38,518 nucleotides of DNA, from positions 1-38,518 of the forward strand of contig JBHGBF010000060.1 of assembly GCA_041946865.1 (NCBI GenBank), written 5' to 3'. Below, one piece after another: positions 1 through 10,637 of the stretch; within the stretch, counting starts at the first letter, position 1, and every line of letters begins with the position of its first letter. Under the pieces are notes generated by a model. That model was not told where the DNA came from. It saw only the letters and a program-made list of their open reading frames with translations, and made no database searches. The DNA is from RPQK01 sp041946865 (GTDB lineage: Bacteria; Acidobacteriota; UBA6911; RPQK01). The translations under genes and the position numbers were made by a program.

Positions 1-110
1 CAGTCTTGTTTGTAGTGCCGCTTCAGGCGGGCTTTTTCGAACCGCAGTTGACCATTGAGCGGTTACGGTTCGAAAAAGTTCGCCTAAAGGCGGCACCACA
101 AACAAGACTG
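1..110. repeat. Imperfect long inverted repeat (MITE/REP-like)
   Basis: Bases 1-44 and 66-110 are inverted copies of each other (44 and 45 nt, about four mismatches and one 1-nt gap) around a 21-nt loop. Each arm contains a smaller hairpin, for example CGCC-TAAA-GGCG at 81-91. The outer ends begin CAGTCTTGTTTGT and end ACAAACAAGACTG. No ORF is inside. The window begins exactly at the outer edge of the left arm, which suggests that the contig broke at a repeat. A diverged copy of one arm is at 36835-36860. It could be a non-autonomous mobile element, or a terminator for a gene to the left; the sequence alone does not decide. Confidence 0.8.
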
Positions 111-141
111 AGGCATTACTCCTGCGCTCCGGTTCCAATTT

Positions 142-174
142 ACCGCTCATTTCCTGTAAATTAGGAGGAGCGGT
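142..174. other. Small hairpin in the leader of the glycosyltransferase gene
   Basis: ACCGCTC at 142-148 pairs with GAGCGGT at 168-174, and TCCT/AGGA can extend the pairing inside the loop. It lies about 65 bases before the ATG at 240. There is no T-run, so it is not a convincing terminator. Role unknown. Confidence 0.3.
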
Positions 175-239
175 CTAGCTCTTTCGCCCATCCCGAGCTG
201 GTCCGGAATTTCCAGACCCGTAATTATTTCTGATGTCTC

Positions 240-1859
240 ATGGCTTTCATTCCGAAAAGGGTCCAATTCTGGCTGATTCTCATTCTGGTTTGCGTGGCCT
301 TCGGTTTTCGTGTCTACCGGCTTGATGATGTTGGACTTGCCGAGGACGAGGTTCATAAGATTCTCGCTGTTGAGAGTTACCGGCAAGGCCGTTTTGTCGT
401 CAACGCCGAGCATCCGATGCTGATGAAGCTCGCAGACACGGGCATGTTCATCTTCGCGGATTGGTGGAACGAAAACGTGGCCCCGTCTCATGATGTGCCC
501 AAGATCTCGGCCGAGCTCGCAGTCCGGTTCCCCAATGTCGTCGTGGGGTCACTGACGACCGTTATCTTGTTCCTGCTCGCTCGAGCTCTTCTGGGCGCAC
601 CCGTAGCACTGGCCACTGCTGCGTTTTGGGCGGTCGGGATCAACGCTATCACCTACAACCGTATAGCCAAGGAAGACACATTCCTGGTTTTCTTCCTCCT
701 GCTTGCCTTGTTCTGTTACCAGAAGGCCAAGACAGTGCAGCCGCGCAACCAGCGAATCGAGATTCGCTGGTACGCCTTCAGCGGGGCGGCCTTCGGCCTG
801 GCCTTGGCCTCCAAGTATTTCCCTCATTATGTCGGCATGGTGTTTCTCCTCTACTACCTGGCGAGGGGACTGGATCAACGCCCGCATAACTGGCGCACCA
901 GGACGGCTTTTTTCGGCAGTCTCTTTGTCTTTTTCTTTCTGTTCAATCCGGTGGTCCTTTTCCCCGCCACCTGGAGCTATTTGCTCGACTACGTGAACGG
1001 CAGGATGATGAGTCATCACGGCTACCGAGTCATGGGCCACCTGTACCGAAACGAAACCCTGTTCGGCTCTCAAGGAATGCCGTTTTACTTCTACCTGCTG
1101 TATCTGCTCGTCAAGGTCCCTGTTGCCGTGCTTCTGCTGCTCATAGCCGGTCTGTTTCGCGCTTACCAGAAACACCGGTCCCATCTCGGTCACTTCTTTG
1201 TGCTATTCATGTTCGTCGCCTGGATAGTGCCGTTTTCGGCAGTCGGCGCCAAATGGCTTCGGTATACCCTGTCCCTGACTCCCTGGCTGTATATGCTGGC
1301 CGGAGTGGGAGTCGTCTGGATCGCCGAGGCGCTGTCTCGTTGGTTCGGACCTGGGCGCAGTCGTCAACTGGCTGCCTGCGTCCTCTTTGGCGCCTGCTTT
1401 TCCTCCATGGCCTTTACCTGCTGGCAAAGCCTCCCCCACTACAGCCTGTTCGTAAACTGCATCGGCGGCGGGAAGGCGAGGGCGGGCACCTACTTTCCGC
1501 ACGATGAGTTCTATGATGCGGGCTTGCGTGAAGCCGTGGCCTATGTCGTTCAAGCCGGCCCGCAGTTAAGCGCGATCTACAGTGACGCCGACGATCTGGT
1601 CAAGTACTACGCAAATAGATACGGACGCCCGGACTTCATCCGGGCCACGCTCTGTAAGGCAGATCCGACAGGTTCACCCACCAATTTCGTCCTGATCCAG
1701 GACGGACGCCGCTACTTTGAGAACACCGAACGGATCGACAGGATTGAACGAATGTATATTCCCGAAAAGGAGGTTCGAGTTGACGGAATCCCGGCCGTCA
1801 GGATCTACAGAATCAGCGGCGTGCTTGCAGGCGCGCACCAGGAGGATGACACAGAGTAA
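240..1859 (+). CDS. GT39/PMT-type membrane glycosyltransferase (ArnT-like)
   Basis: A 539-residue polytopic membrane protein of the GT-C fold, of the kind that transfers a sugar from a polyprenyl-phosphate donor on the outer face of the inner membrane. The first membrane helix (about 11-26) is followed by an acidic loop motif AEDEVHK (34-40), matching the catalytic acidic pair of GT-C enzymes, and then by EHPMLMKL (57-64), which resembles the HxPxxxK-like motif of this family. About ten further hydrophobic segments run to roughly residue 400, followed by a soluble C-terminal domain of about 130 residues. The ATG at 240 is the first possible start, because an in-frame TGA lies at 231-233; no good Shine-Dalgarno is visible. 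The acceptor cannot be read from the sequence: lipid A, protein and polysaccharide are all possible. No other glycan genes are nearby. Confidence 0.8.
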   Translation: MAFIPKRVQFWLILILVCVAFGFRVYRLDDVGLAEDEVHKILAVESYRQGRFVVNAEHPMLMKLADTGMFIFADWWNENVAPSHDVPKISAELAVRFPNVVVGSLTTVILFLLARALLGAPVALATAAFWAVGINAITYNRIAKEDTFLVFFLLLALFCYQKAKTVQPRNQRIEIRWYAFSGAAFGLALASKYFPHYVGMVFLLYYLARGLDQRPHNWRTRTAFFGSLFVFFFLFNPVVLFPATWSYLLDYVNGRMMSHHGYRVMGHLYRNETLFGSQGMPFYFYLLYLLVKVPVAVLLLLIAGLFRAYQKHRSHLGHFFVLFMFVAWIVPFSAVGAKWLRYTLSLTPWLYMLAGVGVVWIAEALSRWFGPGRSRQLAACVLFGACFSSMAFTCWQSLPHYSLFVNCIGGGKARAGTYFPHDEFYDAGLREAVAYVVQAGPQLSAIYSDADDLVKYYANRYGRPDFIRATLCKADPTGSPTNFVLIQDGRRYFENTERIDRIERMYIPEKEVRVDGIPAVRIYRISGVLAGAHQEDDTE

Positions 1860-2028
1860 GCCCGGGTTTCGGGGAGATTTTCCCGCCTTTGTCCGCTGAC
1901 CGGAGAATACGGCCTGTAAGTACAAGAGAAATCGGGTCAGTCGGGGGACTTGTTCTTTCTGCCGTACTGGCACGTCGTTTGCAAAATCTCTTGAACGTCG
2001 GAAAGTGAACTGGAAGGAGGTGTGTTTG

Positions 2029-3084
2029 ATGCGACGGAATTACTATCCCGTGTTTTTGACCCTCATTCTCGTCTTGACGGGGCAAGTTTGGGGCCAGCGC
2101 AAGATCACGCTGCCAAGCGGGACGGCGGTTCAGATCCGATTGACGGAGAGGATCAGCAGCGAAAGCTCCTGGACCGGCGACCGTTTTGACGCCGTCCTGG
2201 ATCAGGATATCTCCGATAACGGGTACCTGCTGGCCCGCAGAGGCGATCCCGTCGTTGGAAAACTGGTGCGGGTGCAAAACGGCGGTCGCGATGAAGGCGA
2301 CTTGATCCAGCTGACGCTGACGGAGCTCCGGTCGGGTAATCGAACGTATTCCCTTGACACGAACGACGTGATCGTCAGGACCAAGGCCGGGAAAGATCAT
2401 GACGCGACCATCGTGGGCGGCAGCGCCGGGGTCGGAGCCGTCATTGGAGCGATTGCCGGCGGCCTGAAGGGAGCCATTATCGGCGCGGCTGTGGGAGCCG
2501 GCGCCGGAGCGGCCACTGTTCTGATCACCGATCAGGACAAGGTCGAGTTTGATCCCGAACAGAAGTTCAGGTTCTACCTGGACCGGGACGTCCAGATGGC
2601 GGCCATCAGCGGATCCGGAAGCGGCCAGAGCACGACCGATGACCGGTACAGTCGCGACGACCAGGATCCGGGACAGGGGAGCTACGTTGGAGAGGATGTG
2701 CGTGATGAACTGAGCGAGCTCGACCGTCAGGCCGACCACGTTTGGAGCATGGTCCAGAACGACTCCCGGTTGACTGACGCCTGGCGTGGATCGTCCGCAC
2801 AATCAGAGGATACCATGCGCCTGTACCTCGCGTTCAGCAACTTCGCCAACTCGACCGGACAGCTGCAAAAGCTCGCCGAGGACTCGAGAACGGCCAATTT
2901 GCGCGGAGCCGCCCAGAGCCTGGTAAGACAGGCCGAGGAGATCGACCAGCTGATGCGCTCGGTCAACACGTTCGGACACTTGCAGGACGACTGGCGCCTG
3001 GTTCAGAACGCGCTTACCCGGCTGGCCGGCAACTACAACCTGGCCTATACGCCGGGAGGTTCCTCGAGGTATCGGACGGAGTAG
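2029..3084 (+). CDS. Secreted glycine-zipper protein, function unknown
   Basis: A 351-residue protein with an N-terminal signal peptide (MRRNYYP, a hydrophobic core, then a likely cut after VWG). Residues about 25-115 are a beta-rich domain that starts ITLPSGTAVQIRL. About residues 130-165 are a Gly/Ala-rich zipper (GGSAGVGAVIGAIAGGLKG and on), as in outer-membrane-associated glycine-zipper proteins. The C-terminal third is helical and charged, with several LxxxA/Q patterns. The ATG at 2029 was chosen because AAGGAGG at 2014-2020 lies 8 bases before it; an upstream GTG at 2005 in the same frame has no such site and would spoil the signal peptide. It is probably periplasmic or outer-membrane associated. 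I do not recognise a specific family. Confidence 0.75.
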   Translation: MRRNYYPVFLTLILVLTGQVWGQRKITLPSGTAVQIRLTERISSESSWTGDRFDAVLDQDISDNGYLLARRGDPVVGKLVRVQNGGRDEGDLIQLTLTELRSGNRTYSLDTNDVIVRTKAGKDHDATIVGGSAGVGAVIGAIAGGLKGAIIGAAVGAGAGAATVLITDQDKVEFDPEQKFRFYLDRDVQMAAISGSGSGQSTTDDRYSRDDQDPGQGSYVGEDVRDELSELDRQADHVWSMVQNDSRLTDAWRGSSAQSEDTMRLYLAFSNFANSTGQLQKLAEDSRTANLRGAAQSLVRQAEEIDQLMRSVNTFGHLQDDWRLVQNALTRLAGNYNLAYTPGGSSRYRTE

Positions 3085-3267
3085 TCGGGGGAATCGCGGA
3101 ACCTAGGGCAAGCTCTTGTCCCAAAAGGGACCAGGCAAGACAGCCGCGGGGTGCCGTTTCCAGGTAGCCCGGGTTGGCGGCCGCAGTTCGAGGAAAGTAA
3201 CCGGGGGAGGAACACTGCTTTTCAGGCCCCTTTTCAGGCGATGCGTTAGCGTCAGCAGGGCCGGCTA

Positions 3268-3405
3268 CTGCTTATCCGGTTGTTTCAGCGAGGCACACGA
3301 CATTGCGCACAGCCAGCGCGAAGGGGTTCAAGGTCCGATAGGACCGACAGGGCGCGATCTTGAGCCACAACATATTGTGGCGTGCTGAAACAACCGGATA
3401 AGCAG
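3268..3405. repeat. Long-stem palindrome with three internal hairpins
   Basis: A perfect 22-bp inverted repeat (3268-3289 and 3384-3405, core TTATCCGGTTGTTTCAGC) encloses 94 bases. The loop holds three further hairpins: GCGC 3305-3308 with 3316-3319, GGTCC-GATA-GGACC at 3332-3345, and CCACAA-CATA-TTGTGG at 3365-3380. The element fills the gap between two converging genes, the glycine-zipper gene and ftsY, and ends 8 bases from the ftsY stop. GGCTACTG occurs just left of the element (3263-3270) and again just after it (3411-3418). No credible ORF is inside. It may be a bidirectional terminator, a mobile palindrome or a structured RNA. The rest of the 3085-3412 gap shows nothing recognisable. 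Confidence 0.8.
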
Positions 3406-3412
3406 AGGCTGG

Positions 3413-4375
3413 CTACTGCACGGTCGTTTCCGCAAACAGGCCGTCCACGAAGGCTTCAGCAGAAAACGGCATCAGGTCTTCTTTCTTTTCCCCGACACCG
3501 ACATACCGAATCGGTATTTTCAGCTCTTTCGCGATGGCGACCACGATTCCACCCTTGGCGGTCCCGTCGAGTTTGGTGACGATCAGCCCGGTGACTCCCG
3601 AGGCAGTCAGGAACTGCCGGGCCTGGATGAGTCCGTTCTGCCCGGTCGTGGCGTCGAGAACCAGATAGACCTCGTGAGGAGCGCCCGGAACCTCCCGGCC
3701 CGCGATCCTCCTCATCTTCTCCAGTTCCTGCATCAGGTTGGTCTTGGTGTGAAGGCGTCCGGCGGTGTCTGCTATAAGGACCTGTTTTCCCCGCGCTTTG
3801 GCCGCCGCAATCGAGTCGAACAGGACGGCCGCCGGATCGGTCCCATGCGCCTGGCGGACGATGTCGGTCTGAGTCCGCTGGCTCCAGATTTCGAGTTGCT
3901 CGACCGCCGCTGCCCGGAAAGTGTCCGAGGCGGCGATAAGCACCTCTTTTCCCTGCTGGTTGTACCGGTGCGCCAGTTTCCCGATCGTGGTGGTTTTGCC
4001 CACCCCGTTAACACCGACAACCAGGATCACGAAAGGCCGGCCCCGGCTCAGATCCTCCTCCACCCAGCCCGTGTCGCCGCCCAGGATTCTCACGAGATCC
4101 TCGCGAATCATGCGTTTGACCTTTGAAGAGGTCAGGAACTTGCTGCCTCGCGTCTCCTCGCGGATCTTCTCGATAATGCCGGTCGTCGTCTCGACGCCGA
4201 GGTCCGCGCCGATGAGAATCGTCTCCAGATCTTCCAGCTGCGCTTCCGTGATCGGACTCTCCGCTGTTCCCATCACGGCGTCGATCTTGCGGCTGATGTC
4301 CTCGGTCGTGGTCCGAAGCGCTTCTTTCAGCCTCGAAAAGTAACCAGGCCGTTCTTTATAGTTAAAAATGCTCAT
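3413..4375 (-). CDS. ftsY: Signal recognition particle receptor FtsY
   Basis: A 320-residue SRP-family GTPase that docks ribosome-SRP complexes at the inner membrane for co-translational insertion. After a helical N domain (about 10-100) comes the P-loop GVNGVGKTTT (121-130), then DTFRAAAVEQLE, DTAGRLHTK, TKLDGTAKGG and the closing PIRYVGVGEKKEDLMPF, the FtsY form of the G domain. The acidic A domain of E. coli FtsY is missing; the protein begins almost at the N domain, as in many non-enterobacterial FtsY proteins. It is the last gene of the minus-strand valS-nadC-ftsY set, 32 bases after nadC. AGAGG precedes the ATG. Confidence 0.97.
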   Translation of the reverse strand: MSIFNYKERPGYFSRLKEALRTTTEDISRKIDAVMGTAESPITEAQLEDLETILIGADLGVETTTGIIEKIREETRGSKFLTSSKVKRMIREDLVRILGGDTGWVEEDLSRGRPFVILVVGVNGVGKTTTIGKLAHRYNQQGKEVLIAASDTFRAAAVEQLEIWSQRTQTDIVRQAHGTDPAAVLFDSIAAAKARGKQVLIADTAGRLHTKTNLMQELEKMRRIAGREVPGAPHEVYLVLDATTGQNGLIQARQFLTASGVTGLIVTKLDGTAKGGIVVAIAKELKIPIRYVGVGEKKEDLMPFSAEAFVDGLFAETTVQ

Positions 4376-4407
4376 CTATTGACCTCTGCCGGAAGCCGGC
4401 AAACGAG

Positions 4408-5227
4408 TTACATATCCAGCAGAATGCTGATGTCGCGCGAGCGGTATGAGTGAGTCAAGGCGCCGAGCGAAATGAAGTCGACACCGGCTTCGGCGTAAGC
4501 CGCGACGTTGTCCTGGCGAATGCCCCCGGAGACCTCGATCTGCGCCCGGCCGTTGATGAGGGCCACCGCCTGCCTGACCTGCTCGACCGACATATTGTCC
4601 AGCAAAACAATATCTGCTTGCGCCGAAAGGGCTTCTCTCAGCTCGTTCAAGTCCCGGACTTCCACTTCGATGCGGTGAAGATGCGAGCCGGTATCCCGAC
4701 AGGCCTGAATGGCTTTGGCGATCCCCCCGGCCACCGCGCTGTGGTTTTCCTTGATGAGAATGCCGTCATCCAGGCCGTGACGATGGCTGTGTCCGCCTCC
4801 GCAGCGCACGGCATATTTCTCCAGATCTCTCCAGAGGGGTGTCGTCTTTCGCGTATCCAGGATCTTGGCGCGAGTGTGCGCCACCCGGCTGACGAACTCC
4901 CGCGTCTGAGTCGCGATGCCGCACATTCTTTGGAGAATATTCAGCCCGACGCGCTCCCCCTTGAGAAGCGTTGCCGGTTCCCCGCGAATGTACCCGAGGG
5001 TCTGGTCCTTTCCGACACATTCGCCTTCTTTGAAGGCGACTTCATCTTCCACCGACCCCAGCAGGCGGAAAACGCGGACGAGGATCGGCCAGCCGGCCAG
5101 GACCAGGCTTTCCTTCGCCACGACGCGGGCGGTCGTCCCGGCAGACCGTGAATCGGCTGAGCGGAGGATGGCGTCGGTGGTGATATCCCCACGCCCCAGA
5201 TCCTCCCTGAGAGCGTCATTCAATCGT

Positions 5228-5250
<23 letters not shown>
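4408..5250 (-). CDS. nadC: Nicotinate-nucleotide pyrophosphorylase (carboxylating)
   Basis: A 280-residue quinolinate phosphoribosyltransferase that makes nicotinate mononucleotide from quinolinate and PRPP with loss of CO2, in de novo NAD synthesis. The family signature is clear: RKTTPLWRDLEKYAV (134-148), CGGGHSHRHGL (150-160) and DGILIKENH (162-170) carry the phosphate- and quinolinate-binding Arg, His and Lys residues. LLDNMS and EVSGGI follow in the C-terminal barrel. Length is normal. The start ATG lies inside the end of valS (23-bp overlap), which suggests translational coupling. nadA and nadB are not in the window. Confidence 0.97.
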
Positions 5251-7897
<2,647 letters not shown>

Positions 7898-8036
7898 AAG
7901 TTTTTCCTCGAACTCTGATGCGCCTGAGCAAGCAGTTCCGGCACCACACAGGACGGCTCGGACTCATTTGACACAAGCCGTCGCGCTGAGTGCGCAGGTC
8001 TGTGAAACTGACCCAGGTCGGCGCTCGGTGCGCGGT

Positions 8037-8064
8037 ACTATAGCTGCCGTGGAAACAGTCCCAA
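8037..8064 (-). promoter_or_regulatory. Candidate sigma70 promoter for valS-nadC-ftsY
   Basis: On the minus strand TTGGGA (8059-8064) and TATAGT (8037-8042) are separated by 16 bases, about 140 bases before the valS start. A second -10-like hexamer TATAAT is at 8074-8079 but lacks a good -35. The 198-bp gap between the response regulator stop and valS is the longest within this minus-strand series, so an internal promoter makes sense here. Confidence 0.4.
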
Positions 8065-8095
8065 AAGAGTGGATTATAGCAGACTGCCGGCCGGG

Positions 8096-8848
8096 CTATG
8101 GCTGTGCGGAAAGGTCCTGCAGTACCTCAGACAGGATTCGCCGGATTTCGCCGGGCAGTCTTTCCATGACCTTGCCTACTACCTGGTCGATCTCCTCCTG
8201 CCGAAGCACGAGTGCCGGCGCTGTCCTGGCTTCCGGTGGAAGCGGTGTAGGGGTGGCAGCAGTCTCTGTTACCGGCTCAGCCTGGGCCGCCCGGTTCTCC
8301 AGCTCGGAGAGAGCTTCAGCTTTGATGAAAGAAGGGGCCGGACGACACTGCTGAGTGGTGAGGGTAAATAGCGGTTTCTGGTTCACTGTTCCCGTCTCTT
8401 TCTTGGCGGTTGGTCCGGAATTCCGCTCCGGCGCCCTGCCGGGGCCATCCTGCAAGTCCTGCCTCTGTGACACAGCCCGAGCCGATCGCTGGATCAGCTC
8501 GTTGACAAGAGCAAGCAACTGCGATGTCGCAAACGGTTTCGTCAAATAGCTGTGATAACCTACGCTCTCGGCTCGCCGTGTGTCAAACGGCTCAAACGTC
8601 CCCGCTAAAAGGATCACCGGGACATGGCCCGTTTTCGGGTTTGCCTTCAGCTCCCGGCACAGCTCGTACCCGTCGATGCCAGGGAGGAAAATATCGGCCA
8701 GCAGTACATCAACCGGGCCGGTGCGCAGGTAACCGAGAGCCTCCTCCCCGCTCGGGAAGCAATGCAGCTCACAGTTCTCGCCCGCAAATGACAACTCGAC
8801 GACCTTTCGGATGGTCGGGCTGTCGTCGGCCAGAACCACGTGAGGCAT
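8096..8848 (-). CDS. Response regulator with receiver domain and unknown C-terminus
   Basis: A 250-residue protein. Residues 1-120 are a CheY-like receiver: acidic pair D8-D9, phospho-acceptor D52 in LLADIFLPG, T84 and K104 in YLTKPF. No DNA-binding or enzymatic output domain follows. There is a low-complexity linker (about 120-205) and a C-terminal helical stretch (about 213-246, with IDQVVGKVMERLPGEIRRIL) that looks like an interaction module. It may act by protein contact, as PilG- or FrzS-type regulators do, but that is inference. Its ATG is 14 bases after the bamD stop, so the two are probably co-transcribed. No histidine kinase is nearby. Confidence 0.85.
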   Translation of the reverse strand: MPHVVLADDSPTIRKVVELSFAGENCELHCFPSGEEALGYLRTGPVDVLLADIFLPGIDGYELCRELKANPKTGHVPVILLAGTFEPFDTRRAESVGYHSYLTKPFATSQLLALVNELIQRSARAVSQRQDLQDGPGRAPERNSGPTAKKETGTVNQKPLFTLTTQQCRPAPSFIKAEALSELENRAAQAEPVTETAATPTPLPPEARTAPALVLRQEEIDQVVGKVMERLPGEIRRILSEVLQDLSAQP

Positions 8849-8862
8849 ATTGTGCGTACTCT

Positions 8863-9903
8863 TCAGGGTCTCGTCCCCGCCGGTTTCAGGCCAGCCGAGC
8901 TCGAAGCAGACGGAATAGCGGCTCCGGGGCTCGCCTGACCGGAAGCAGGCGGCGCTGGATTGGCCTGTTGGTTCTTGCGTTCCTCGGCGCGGCGCCGAGC
9001 CACCTCGTACGGGTCCTCACCGCCGGCAAACGTCGCCCAGACGGAACGCAAGGGATCCAGGATCGAAAAGCCTTCCTCCCGCCGGTTGGCCTGATTGCGC
9101 GCCGCCGCGGCTTCGTTGACCGGAGGCACCGGCTTCTCCAACAGGATCAGCTTCTCCCTTGCCTCGCCCGCAAACTCGCTGAAGGGATATTCGCTCGCAA
9201 CTCGCGAGTAATAGACCGACGCTTCTTCTATCCGGCCCATGTTCTCAAGGGAAAGCCCCAGGTTGTACAAAGCCTGATCGCCTCGGCTGAAGTCCGGGTA
9301 ATTGGAGATGACTTCCTTGTACCGGCTCTCCGAGGCCATGTAGTTCTTTCGCCCCAGGTAGAAATTGGCGACATCGTGGATGCTCGCGGCCCTGTTCTCC
9401 TGCACGTCGCGAAGGAACTCTCTGGCCGTCGGCGCCAGCTCGCTGTCCGGGTAGTTCTCCAGAAACTTCTTGAACTCCACCTCGGCTTTGCGGGCGTAAG
9501 TAGGATCGCGGTCAGACGGTTTCATCAGCTTCACGTTGATGGCTGCGATCTTCAGCTGAGCGTCATCAGCCATTTCGTGATTCGGATAGAAGATGATGAA
9601 ATCTTTGTATTGAGCTTCGGCCTGCAACCAGTTCTCGGTCCCGCCTTCCTTGTAGTAGGAATCGGCGATTGCCAGGAAGGCGGCTGGGGTGTATTCGCTG
9701 TCAGGATACGTGTTTATCAGCGTCTGAAACGAAAGCCGGGCCTTGATGTAGTAACTCTTCTCGAAGAACTTCATCCCATTTTCGTACAGCGTCTTGTCCG
9801 GGGAAACCGCGCTCTGCTGCAGGTCGGCACTCTTCTGACCGCAGGCGGAGAACAGCACGACTGCCAGAGGCAACGTGCTGAACCTAATCAAAAAGTGCAT
9901 CAT
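8863..9903 (-). CDS. bamD: BamD-like outer-membrane assembly lipoprotein
   Basis: A 346-residue lipoprotein with a lipobox ending FSAC (Cys21). TPR-like repeats fill residues about 35-250: LYENGMKFFEKSYYIKA is the usual BamD opening, and repeats carry YPDSE/YPNHE turns such as LINTYPDSEYTPAAF and FLENYPDSELAPTA. BamD is the essential partner of BamA for folding beta-barrel proteins into the outer membrane. At 346 residues it is about 100 longer than E. coli BamD; the extra part is a fifth TPR-like unit and a Pro/Ala/Ser-rich tail (about 300-346). The start ATG has GAGGGAG 10 bases upstream. Another outer-membrane TPR lipoprotein is the only realistic alternative. Confidence 0.88.
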   Translation of the reverse strand: MMHFLIRFSTLPLAVVLFSACGQKSADLQQSAVSPDKTLYENGMKFFEKSYYIKARLSFQTLINTYPDSEYTPAAFLAIADSYYKEGGTENWLQAEAQYKDFIIFYPNHEMADDAQLKIAAINVKLMKPSDRDPTYARKAEVEFKKFLENYPDSELAPTAREFLRDVQENRAASIHDVANFYLGRKNYMASESRYKEVISNYPDFSRGDQALYNLGLSLENMGRIEEASVYYSRVASEYPFSEFAGEAREKLILLEKPVPPVNEAAAARNQANRREEGFSILDPLRSVWATFAGGEDPYEVARRRAEERKNQQANPAPPASGQASPGAAIPSASSSAGLKPAGTRP

Positions 9904-9938
9904 TATGCTTAAACTCCCTCACGGCCTGGGCTCTGTGC

Positions 9939-10637
9939 TCAAGCACCCGGTGCCGAGGCACGCGAGCTCACGGCTCTGATCTCGTCTGCAGACTGCTGCA
10001 TCTGCCTGAAAGTCTCGCGGGGGTCGGGAGCGTGAAAAATCGCCGATCCGGCAACGATAACATCTACGCCGCTTTTGACAGCGGCCGCCGTGTTGTCCGG
10101 GCCGATCCCCCCATCGATCTCAATCTGGAGCTGCAGACCCTGAGACCGTATGAGATCCCTCAATTTTCGCACTTTTTCGAAGCTGGTGGAAATGAATTTT
10201 TGTCCCCCGAATCCCGGATTGACGGACATGATCAGCACGTGATGGCACAGGAACAGGGTCTCTTCCAGCACCGATACGGGCGTGTGAGGGTTCAAGGCTA
10301 CCCCCGGTTTGACTCCCTGCTCGCCCAGTCGTGTCAACAGCCGGTTCAGATGAACGGCGCTCTCGTAATGCACGGTCAGCCAATCGGCGCCCGCCTCGAC
10401 GAAAGCCTCCGCCATGTGGTCCGGGTTGGAAATCATGAGGTGCACATCGAGCGGCAGCCGGGTCACCTTCTTGATCGACTTCAGCACCGGTATTCCGAAG
10501 GTAATGTTCGGGACGAAATGCCCGTCCATGACATCGAAATGCAGAACCTGGGCGCCCGCCTCTTCCATCTGTCGGATATCAGGAAGGAGGTTGGCGAAAT
10601 TGGCGGAAAGCAGCGACGGTGCAATAACCGGCCTCAA
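9939..10637 (-). CDS. rpe: Ribulose-phosphate 3-epimerase
   Basis: A 232-residue TIM-barrel enzyme interconverting ribulose-5-phosphate and xylulose-5-phosphate in the pentose phosphate pathway. The motifs APSLLSANFANL, HFDVMDGHFVPNITFG (metal and catalytic Asp/His), MSVNPGFGGQKF and EIDGGI are all present. The start is TTG at 10635-10637, sharing TTGA with the stop of the upstream PASTA gene; GGAGGT lies 6 bases before it, so the non-ATG start is well supported and translation is probably coupled. Confidence 0.97.
   Translation of the reverse strand: MRPVIAPSLLSANFANLLPDIRQMEEAGAQVLHFDVMDGHFVPNITFGIPVLKSIKKVTRLPLDVHLMISNPDHMAEAFVEAGADWLTVHYESAVHLNRLLTRLGEQGVKPGVALNPHTPVSVLEETLFLCHHVLIMSVNPGFGGQKFISTSFEKVRKLRDLIRSQGLQLQIEIDGGIGPDNTAAAVKSGVDVIVAGSAIFHAPDPRETFRQMQQSADEIRAVSSRASAPGA

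Noticed and set aside
1813..2802. 329-residue minus-strand frame over the glycine-zipper gene
   Set aside because: The plus-strand gene has a Shine-Dalgarno, signal peptide and glycine zipper; the minus frame has none of these.
3116..3388. 90-residue plus-strand frame in the gap before ftsY
   Set aside because: It covers the palindromic element, and its composition follows the repeat instead of a protein.
3263..3418. GGCTACTG as a target-site duplication of the palindromic element
   Set aside because: The right copy is offset from the end of the stem by several bases, so the two do not flank the element symmetrically.
7898..8095. T-box or other riboswitch upstream of valS
   Set aside because: No T-box bulge consensus, specifier loop or terminator pair could be seen; only promoter-like hexamers.
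8524..9912. 462-residue open frame opposite bamD
   Set aside because: Shadow of bamD and the response regulator; low-complexity Arg/Pro composition and no ribosome site.
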